Shown piece by piece: positions 56,269 to 64,000 of a stretch of 64,000 nucleotides of DNA. The stretch comes from Mrakia gelida. Lineage: Eukaryota > Basidiomycota > Tremellomycetes > Cystofilobasidiales > Mrakiaceae. Both the position numbers and the translations under genes were made by a program. Position 1 is the stretch's first letter; each line of letters starts with the position of its first letter. The DNA lies in contig BRON01000002.1 of the NCBI GenBank assembly GCA_024345305.1, positions 1,426,001-1,490,000 on the forward strand, given 5' to 3'. The notes below the pieces were generated by a model, which saw only the letters and a program-made list of their open reading frames with translations, did no database searches and was not told where the DNA came from.

Positions 56269-58935
56269 ATGCCTCCTTCTACGACTCCCTCAGCAGCAGC
56301 TCAAGAGACCGCTGAGGTCGAGCAGGCTCTACCGGAAACTCTGTTCGACTCAGAGACTTGTCAACGAAGAGGGTGAGCTCGCCTCTCTCCTCCTCCTTCT
56401 TCCTTCCCTCCGAGCTCTGCTGATCCCTGCTTCTCTCCTTCAGCTTCTGTCTCGTACACACAGACCACCCAGCACCGCCACATCGTATATACTACGAGGT
56501 ACATGGGTCAGGAGAGACCAAGGTTCTCTTCATCATGGGTGAGTGGGGAGGGAAGGAAAGGAGGAGCAGGGGAGGAAGCGAGAACTCAACACCTCCTTCC
56601 TCGAACTCCAGACTTCACACTGACCTCTATCCTTCCTGCACACCTCCAGGACTCAAGAACTGCTCCTTCAGCTGGAGTCGACAAGTCGATGCTCTCTCTA
56701 GAAATCCCGAGTATTCCGTCCTCGTCGTTCGTCCACTTTTCCCCCTCTCCCCTCGAGCCCCCTCTCTGCTCGCTGACCCGACCTCACTCGCTCTCCACAG
56801 TTCGACAACAGAGGTGCCGGATACTCAGACACCCCAAGAGGACCCTACACGACTGGTACGTACCATCTCGAAACGAGGAGAGGAGGAGAAGCGGCCCTCT
56901 CAGGCTGAGCTTCGTTCACATCGAGCTGATTCCGCACGCGACCTCCTCTTCTGGTCTCTTCTCGTAGGTGGGATGGCTGGAGATACGCTGCACTTATTAG
57001 ACCACGTTGGATGGGTTAGAGAGAGAGAGGTCCACGTCGTGGGTGTCTCGATGGGAGGGATGATTGCTCTGAGTAAGTCTGCAACGCGAGCTCGACCCAC
57101 CCGTCCGATGCTGATCGACTCTACTTTACTCTCTTCAGAACTCGCGGAACTGGAGCCGCTACGGATTGCGTCTCTTCTGCTCGCCGTGACGACTGCTGGT
57201 CATGGATTGCGTCGGAAGCTGCCACCGGTTCGTTCCTTTCAACTCGAGAGCACGACGAGGAGAGTCTGATCCCTTCCCTCGCTCTTCCTTCTTTTCCAGC
57301 TTGACGGACTGGAACTGACAGCTCGGACACTATTCGAGAATGAGATTGAGAGGTACATGTTGTAAGTCTCGTGTCCCTTTACCTCTTCTACACCGCGTCT
57401 CTTTGCCTCGACGAACGAGTCTCGACGCGACTTATAACGATTTTCATTCCTCTTCTGCTTCCCCTCGTGGCTACCAGGATGCTCTATCCTCAGAGCTGGC
57501 TCGATGCCGTCGACGAGGATGATCCTGAGGGCCGAACGAACCGAGAGACTCGTATAGAAGAACACAATCGGAGAGTGAAGATGACGTGAGTACCCTTCGC
57601 GTCGTTCATCCTGACTCGTCCCCTCTTTCTCTTCTTCGCGGCAACTGACGATGTCCTGCAACGTTTCGCTTTCAGCCCAGGTCAAACGGTCCTTGGACAG
57701 TGGTGGCAGCTCGCCGCTGCGACGACTCATCACATCTCGACGGAATCCCTCCACCGAATCAACAACGACATCCCCAAGATCTGCATCCTCTCAGCCAAGA
57801 ACGATACTCTCATACCACCGGACTCGTCGCTTAACCTCAAGAAGCATCTCGTAGATGCCGAGCTCGTCGAGTGGGAAGAGAGCGGGCATGCCAGTGAGTT
57901 CGGATCGACAGACTTCGCGAGCAACGCGTCGTCTCGAGCGCCTACTGACGAGCTGCTCGTTCTTCCCTCTCTTCAGTACACTCCCAGTTCCCAGCACGCT
58001 TTAACGAGCTATGTGAACGCGTGTTCAAGGAAGGTCGAGCAGCATCTGGACCTCCTCGCCTCTGGAGAACCGACTCGTTGCGCTTGATTCGATCGAAGGA
58101 GGACGCTGCTACTTCCTCGCCAACATCCTTCGTGAGCTTCGTCCGACCTTTTACTACGCTTTCAATCTTGCTGACTCGCCTCTCTGTTCCTTTCTCTCCA
58201 GTACCCCCGTGGTCTTGCGGACGTGATCGAGAGATACTGGTCCTCATCCTCACCTCATTCGATCGGCCTTCCCAATCAAGGCGACGTCGAGAAGAAGAAG
58301 ACCCCGAGCCACCTCCGAGTCCCAGCCGATACTGGATCTGCCTTGTCGGCGAAGGTTGTCTCTTTCAAGGAGCCGGATCCGGAACCAACGGAGGAGGTAA
58401 ACGTGAGTCGTCGTCTCGTCTCGCCTTGATTGCTTTGAAGGTCTCGGTTTCTGACGATCGATCTCATCCTCAGGATCCTCCTCGACATCTCGGACTGAGA
58501 GAGCTGGTCGAACGAGTCATGAGAGACAACAAGGACGAGACGGAAGACGGAGACGCATCGGTTAGCCCAACTTCCTCAGTGCGTCTTCGTTCTCTTGTGT
58601 CCAAGCTCAGAAGCTCGCCAGGGTATCTCAGCTAATCTCTTCATCTCTCTCTCGATTTCTCCTAGTCTCGACCCCATCGCTTCCAAGAGCTCGTCGAGAG
58701 GGTCCTCACACCGAGGAAATCCACCAACCCGTCGTCCCTCGCTCTCCCAACCTCTCCTTCCACCGAACACCCTTCCTTCTTCGGTTTGGGCCTCAGCCGT
58801 CGGAGCAAGAGTCGAGACGTGTCTCCCGTTCGGAAATCGAGGACCCGACGAGCTTCCGAGCTGCCGGAGAGAATGAAGGTGGACGAGAGCGACAGGTCGA
58901 ACGGCAACTTGCTGTCTTTCACGGCGTTAGAGTAG
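56269..58935 (+). CDS. Alpha/beta-hydrolase fold protein
   Basis: The start MPPSTTPSAAAQETAEVEQA (56269) leads into RIYYEVHGSGETKVLFIMGL, with the first strand and oxyanion-hole region. The fold motifs follow in order: YSVLVFDNRGAGYSDTPRG, DHVGWVREREVHVVGVSMGG (nucleophile elbow G-V-S-M-G, Ser catalytic), KICILSAKNDTLIPPDSS (acid Asp in NDTLI) and ELVEWEESGHA (catalytic His). The triad Ser-Asp-His is therefore intact. A C-terminal extension of about 200 residues is Ser/Pro-rich and charged, without a domain I know; it ends GNLLSFTALE, TAG 58933-58935. About eleven exons. The substrate cannot be read from sequence; fungal relatives include esterases, lipases and epoxide hydrolases, but no cap domain was diagnosed. 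Confidence 0.88.
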
Positions 58936-59133
58936 CAGCATTTTTGGATCAGCATTTGCATAGACTTACAGAAACGATACTCATGAACTTAACGAGCCTC
59001 TTTCTATCGAGGAGAATTTTCTCAAAACACCGTGCGACGTCATTCTTCGGAAGTCCTCCGAAGCGAAGCAGATGGCTCGACGACCAAGCGAGCTCGTTCC
59101 TTCCTTCCTTCGACTACAATTCACCCAGCAACC

Positions 59134-61800
59134 ATGAGTCTCGATAGCCTACCCGACGAGGTCATCCTCGACAACCTCCTACCCTTCTTCGACATCTCAA
59201 GTCTTCTTTCGCTGTCTCAGACAAACGTGCACCTCGCTCGAGTGACGGGAGAGTGAGTTTGGTTTGAGCTCATGCTTTCCCTCCTTCTCTCTTCCTCCAC
59301 CGTTCGATTTCTACCTGATATCTTCCCGCTGACACTCAGTCTTACTTCTACGCCTTCTATAGCAACACCTTTTGGAGAAGGAAGACCAAAGAAGACTACA
59401 ACCTCCCTCCATCCGTCTCAGCGAGAGCCTCTGGCTACAAGCAGCTCTACTCTGCTCTTCGTCGTCCCTCGTGCTACGTCTGGGGGTGAGATCTTTCACA
59501 CAGCTCGGGATCTCGTAGGATATCTTCTTCGTACCCGTCACTGACTGTCCCTGATCGATCTCTTGATCGGATGTGCAACAGAGCCTCGTCGAACGGACGA
59601 CTAGGGATCCCTCACAACCACCCTGCGTTCTCGACTTTCCACGCCAACTTCGAGGGCATCAACCTCCCCGTACTTCTTCCTCTCCCTGATACGGTCGGAT
59701 TAGTCGACCTCCAAGCTAGCGGATATGGTTTCGTCGGGCTGGACACCCAAGGGAGGGTGTGGGTTTGGGGTTCGTCCTTCCTTTCCCTCCCTATCACTCT
59801 CGAAGGTCGAAGCTGATCTCCTCGCTTCGTCTCGCCTTCCCAGGTACTCTTGACGGCTCTCAGTTCACTACGAGATCGAACCCGAACTGGCTTCATAGTG
59901 GGGCGACGTGTGACCATCCGAGGGAGCTGCTGCTCCCTGGAGTAAAGTTCGAGAGCATCGATTGCGGTCGGAGACATGTCCTCATGTTGGACGAGCACGG
60001 CGTGTAAGTTTGAACCTCCTTTACTTTCCTCATATCTTCACCTACTTACTGACCCTCGGTTCGGCTCTCTCCAGAGTCTGGGAGCTCACAGCTTGGGGTA
60101 AGGCCATCAAATACGATCGAGGAGATCGACTCGACGGAGCCAGGTTCGTCGACGCGTTTCCTCTCCACCTTCCCTCGTCGCTCTCGACTGACCTCCTATT
60201 GTTTCGTACATCCAGAGATCGCAGCATCCAAGTCTCCGCCGGCTGGTCTCACTCCTCGTCTCTCTCCTCCTCTGGTCAAATCGAGATCTGGTGGACGGAC
60301 TTCCGTCAGCCCTTCACTTCCTCTCTCCCTCCTCCTCCTCCCTCTCCCACTCCCAACTCCATCCCCGTCCAAATCAACATCTCTACTGCCGACGTCTTTG
60401 ACGCGAGTGTATTTGTACTCGACCCTCTTCCCTCCGAGGAGAAGATTATCAAGATCGCGAGCGGGAGCAGCTTCCTCGTCGCGCTCACCGAGTCAGGGAA
60501 GGTCTGGACTGCTTGGGTGGGAGGCAGAGTCGAGGATATTGGAGAGATGGCCAGAGGGTCTTCGAAAAGGGTTTGGGAAGAGGTGAGCTCGCTCCTGGTC
60601 TTAACCTTCTGCTCGTCGCGAAACTGACCCTTCTTTCCCCTCTCCAGCATCCCAAGTTCTCGCTCCCGCCTTCATCCTCTACCGCCTCCTCCTACAACTT
60701 CAACTCCAACAAGATCACCCACATCTCCGCCCACTTCGAAACCTTCTTCGCGTACGATCCAGGCTCCTCGGACGACGACTTCGCCACCTCCGTCGTCCTC
60801 AAGGGAAAGCAAGACCAACTTCGCTCGGAGGACTCAGACGCGACGGGAGCGGAACCTGAGGTCATCCCTGAGCTGCAAGGGAAGGGAGTGATCAAGGTCG
60901 CGGTGGGAGACTATCACTTTGGAGCTTTGACGGCGAAGGGGAAGCTTTTGACGTGAGTTCAAGCTGCTCGAGTTATGTAATTCAGACGCGTCGAAGTCGA
61001 GTTCGATTCGTTCGCTGACTCTCTTCCCTCCCTTTCTGTTCTACGTGCGTGCGTCGTTTCAGCTGGGGTGGCTACTCTTCCGGTGCTCTTGGTCTAGGTC
61101 AAACTCAAGTCGTCACTCGTCCCTCCGAAGTTCACTTCGGAAAGCCCAACGACGAGGACGACGACGCGTCGAAGAAGTTCTGCTTCGGGGTAGCTGCTTC
61201 GGGCTGGCATAGTGAGTGTCCTCTTCCGCCGCTCCTTCCACCTCTCCTTTCTCTCGGAGATCTCAACCTCCTCATGAACGAACGAACGGACGCTCATCCC
61301 TCCCTCTCTCTCTCTTCCCCTCCCTTTCCTAAGCCGGTGCCCTCCTCGTCGACCTCACCGTCCCACCACCCCTCCCCTCTTCCCTTCCCACCCCCTCAAG
61401 CACAACCACCCCACCCCTCACCTCCTCCTTTATCGTCTCTCCCTCCAGCCAACTCAACCCCCCACCTTCAGGCCGTCCCATCCCAGGCGTCTCCAACACT
61501 CCCATGCTCGCGCAAGACGGGACTCCTACGTCGTCCTTGCAGGCTCAATTTCAGCAGCTGGGAGGGATTCAGCCGCCGTATCAAGCGCCGCCGTTCATGG
61601 CTATGGGGACGGGAATGGGAGCGGGTTTGGGTAGAGGAGCGAACTTGGGCGACGGAGGAGGAGGAGGGACGGGAGTGCTGAGGGGAGGATGGAGAGGGAG
61701 GGTTGGGTTGGCTGGAGCTGGGATGGGGAGGGGGGGACAGTGGGGCAGGAGTGGTGCTGGGAGGGGAGGGCCGAGGGAACGGCAGCAGCCGGATGCGTGA
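59134..61800 (+). CDS. F-box protein with RCC1-type repeats (Saf1-like)
   Basis: The protein starts MSLDSLPDEVILDNLLPFFD, a good F-box (LPDEVI..NLLPF..I..LLSLSQTN..LA), which would bind Skp1 in an SCF ubiquitin ligase. It continues NTFWRRKTKEDYNLPP and RCC1-type blades: SGYGFVGLDTQGRVWVWG, FESIDCGRRHVLMLDEHGV (then VWELTAWG), QVSAGWSHSSSLSSSGQIEI, IIKIASGSSFLVALTESGKV and VAVGDYHFGALTAKGKLLTW (then GGYSSGALGLG). F-box plus RCC1 repeats is the architecture of yeast Saf1, which directs Aah1 degradation. The C-terminus after 61340 is Pro-rich then Gly/Arg-rich (GAGLGRGANLGDGGGGG), ending RQQPDA, TGA 61798-61800; this RGG-like tail is not part of Saf1. About nine exons. Confidence 0.8.
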
Positions 61801-61997
61801 AGTCGGGAGGGAGGGAGGTTGGAAGGCGATGGGTGATCAGACGAGACGAGCGAGGAGACGATTGAACGACCGTTTTTGGATGATCCCTCTCGTGCTTCGA
61901 CCGAAGATGAAGATGAGAGAGAGAAGATGGTCGTGAATATCGTGAAACCTACAGCGCCTGTCCAACTAAATCTACTGAACGCTCGACGCGAGCTCGC

Positions 61998-62534
61998 TCA
62001 CGGCGCCGGCGAGGTTGAGGCTGAAGTTGCGAGCGGGAGAGGCGATCCAAAAGCGTCGATGGTTCGAATGATCAAGTCTAGACTGTCGAAGAGGGAGTTG
62101 ACATTCATTCGGAGGAGGCGGAGGGTGGTGGTTTGGATGGAGCTGAGATGGCAAAGCGAAGTGGGAAGAGGGGAGGGAGAGGGAGGGAGGGAAGGAAGGA
62201 GGAGAGGGAGAGGTGGACGTGAGCTCGTTCGTTCACAAACTGAGAGAGACAAAGAGCTGATAGAAGGCCAGGTTCGGGCTAGATCGACTCACATATCGAG
62301 CCCCTCCTCATCAGGTGTGATCGTAGTAGTAACTTGAGCTGGGTTCCTCTCCTTGTCCACTTGAAGCGTCCGTTGAATGATGGAAGCGTGCGAGCTCGAG
62401 GCGAGAGGGAAATGGAAAGAGCTTTGAACGACCCAAAACGAGCTCGGATCAGCTGAAGATTTGACGAGCGGTTAGGTGGGAGGTCGAACTCACACCGAAT
62501 GAAGTTTTTCTTGAGGTTCGAACGTTGCGGACAT
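61998..62534 (-). CDS. Tentative small spliced protein, unrecognised
   Basis: Three exons join in phase: MSATFEPQEKLHSV (62534), SHASIIQRTLQVDKERNPAQ with VTTTITPDEEGLD, and SIQTTTLRLLRMNVNSLFDS with LDLIIRTIDAFGSPLPLATS, ending STSPAP, TGA 62000-61998. GTGTGAG or GTGAGT donors and an acceptor ccatctcag support this, though an alternative acceptor at ctctctcag would add residues. The product is about 95 residues with a leucine-rich helix near the C-terminus, as in small subunits of complexes. No family recognised. It is divergent from the next gene. Confidence 0.45.
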
Positions 62535-62600
62535 GGCTGTTTGAGCTTTCAAACGACGAGGGGAGAGGTTGAGCTTTTCGACTCCTTCCTTCCAACGACG
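62535..62600. promoter_or_regulatory. Very short bidirectional spacer
   Basis: Only 66 bp lie between the start codons of the small minus-strand gene and the plus-strand gene at 62601. Either the promoters overlap the genes or one start codon is misplaced. Confidence 0.4.
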
Positions 62601-64000
62601 ATGAGCTCAACGATGTCCTCCTCCTCTTCTCGTCTCCCCTTCCGTTCCTACTTCACACCCAAACCCCCTCCCCTCCCCCCTCACCCAACGCGCTCCCTCC
62701 TCGCCTCTCAAAACACATTCCTCCCCCTCCCCCTCCTCGAAACGCTCCTGAACCACACTCCCTTCGCTCCCTGCCCTCCTCCCCTCTCGCGCGAAGATCA
62801 ACTCGCCCTCGATCTAGCCTACGTTGCCCCCCGCCGACTCAACCCTCGCACAGCAAACCAGAAGGAGGTCCCTCGTCTCGTCGCGAGCGACCTTGAACCG
62901 AGATTCAGGACTCAGGAGCACAGGAGGGTGATCAAGTGGTCTTTGATCCGTGGGTTGTTTCGCGAGTTTGGGAAGAGGGAGAGCAGGGATGGGAGTGGGA
63001 ACGTGTTGAGGAATCATGTCAAGAATAGTGTTAGGACGAGTAGGGAGATGAAGCATTTCAACGAGAGGAGAGATGGGACTCTGGAGGGGAGGATCGATTT
63101 TGGGTGGGAGGTACGTTCAGCGGAGGGGGGAGGAGAGGGAAGGAGAAAGTCGAGCTCACCACTTTCTTTTTGGTTCTTCGCTCTCGTTCGTTTCTTTCGT
63201 GTCGGCAGACTCTGGATCTTTTGCGGAAATCGAGGGAGAAGGGAGATGGGAAGTTCTTGGAGAGGTTGACGGAGAAGGTTTTGTACCAGCAGGATGCGAA
63301 GGGGTTGGCGATTCAGGAGGAGAGGGATAAGGTCAAGCCGGTGAGTCGCGAGCTCGTTTCTGGTTGAGTTTTGGCGGGGGTTTCGCTGGACAATGAGCTG
63401 ATCTGGGATCTTTAATTGGGGTTCGATCTAGTCTGGTGGTCCGATCCCCTGGGCTCGACCGTACGGAGGAACTTGGACGGGTTCGATCATGCAGCCGAAT
63501 CGACTTCATGGTTCGTCCCACCATCTTTCTCCCCCGACCTTCCTTTTCGCTTCTTCGTATCCGATCTACCCTCTCAAACACTCGTCTACATCTCATCCAG
63601 CTCGCTCGACCTCTCTCTCTCTCGCTCCTCGAAACTAACGCGTCCCTTCGTGCGTCCTCCAGCCGCCCTCCCTCGAATCAAACCCCAACCTCTCAAAGTC
63701 TCCATGATGATCTGGAGGCGCGAGAGGGAACAGAACGAAGCCTTCCGGATCATCAGTCTCAGGGACACAGCTAAGAGAAAACCGGACGATAAAGCTCTGC
63801 AAGAGGAGGTGAACTGTGAGTTGGCGTGCGACGTCGCGTCCCAATCTCCCTCTCTCTTGCCTCTTCTTTGTTTTTTCCTCAATGTGCTGACCTCCTACCC
63901 CCCCCCCCCCCCCCCCGTTCTCTGTCCCCTCCTCCCCTACCACACCCTCCCTTCGTACTCACTTCGTTCGTCGTCCCCAGCCCCCCTCTTCCAACACCAC
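62601..64000 (+). CDS. Unrecognised protein, 3' truncated by the window edge
   Basis: The start MSSTMSSSSSRLPFRSYFTP (62601) looks like a possible mitochondrial presequence (Ser/Arg-rich, few acids). It is followed by LASQNTFLPLPLLETLLNHT and a charged region EPRFRTQEHRRVIKWSLIRG with LFREFGKRESRDGSGNVLRN. Spliced exons continue RIDFGWE, TLDLLRKSREKGDGKFLERL, SGGPIPWARPYGGTWTGSIM and AALPRIKPQPLKVSMMIWRR. The L-I-R-G-L-F-R-E-F segment is faintly reminiscent of LYR-motif proteins of mitochondria, but the evidence is weak. The last visible exon ends at GTGAG near 63814. The remainder lies outside the window. Confidence 0.6.
63898..63916. repeat. 19-C homopolymer
   Basis: A run of 19 C in the intron-like CT-rich stretch of the last gene. 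Length may be unreliable. Confidence 0.9.

Noticed and set aside
63898..63916. Poly-C and poly-G runs as functional elements
   Set aside because: They are isolated homopolymers in non-coding sequence and likely polymerase or assembly slippage sites.

Overview
The window is nuclear DNA from a fungus, most likely a basidiomycete yeast or yeast-like fungus of the Pucciniomycotina type (inference). The reasons are GC-rich coding sequence, very dense short introns of about 60-110 nt (donor GTGAG, branch point CTGAC or CTAAC, acceptor YAG), CT-rich leaders and typically fungal orthologues. Genes lie on both strands with little space between them. I saw no rRNA, CRISPR array, bacterial operon or other prokaryotic signal.

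Layout: 1-1879 (+) is the 3' part of a MYND zinc-finger gene. 2638-6231 (-) is a PP1/glycogen-targeting regulatory subunit (RVxF-like motif plus CBM21). 7989-12017 (-) is an SUV39/Clr4-type H3K9 methyltransferase with an in-frame TGA in its pre-SET domain and a 3-nt microexon in its SET domain. It is divergent from chorismate synthase ARO2 (12365-14541, +). 14798-17458 (-) is a bestrophin-like channel. 18590-25379 (+) is an unrecognised Ser/Pro-rich gene split by a 3'-truncated Ty1/copia retrotransposon (about 21710-24485). 26358-29390 (-) is an unrecognised multi-exon gene. Then come MCP1 (29464-30420, -), MRP10/mS37 (30580-31168, +), APC5 (31487-35254, -) divergent from HAT1 (35369-37971, +), and a small membrane protein (38325-38876, -).

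38877-40724 is gene-poor, with a tRNA-Ala(UGC), a tandem repeat and a poly-G run. A tentative small gene (40725-41284, -) follows. TSR1 (41363-44900, -) and RRB1 (45220-47179, +) are divergent ribosome-assembly genes sharing one promoter region. Two intron-rich unrecognised genes follow (47494-49862 and 50318-52754, +). Next are a Ser-rich single-pass membrane protein (53265-54716, -), a RING protein (55051-56109, -), an alpha/beta hydrolase (56269-58935, +), an F-box/RCC1-repeat protein (59134-61800, +), a tentative small gene (61998-62534, -) and a gene running off the right edge (62601-64000, +).

These are mostly independent housekeeping genes rather than a cluster. The functional links I can defend are TSR1/RRB1 (60S/40S assembly) and the shared promoters of APC5/HAT1 and the methyltransferase/ARO2. 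The most unusual points are the in-frame stop in the H3K9 methyltransferase, two microexons (3 nt and 11 nt) placed in catalytic motifs, and the copia-disrupted gene. Exon boundaries were read by eye from splice motifs and reading frame, so gene spans are firmer than individual internal exons.
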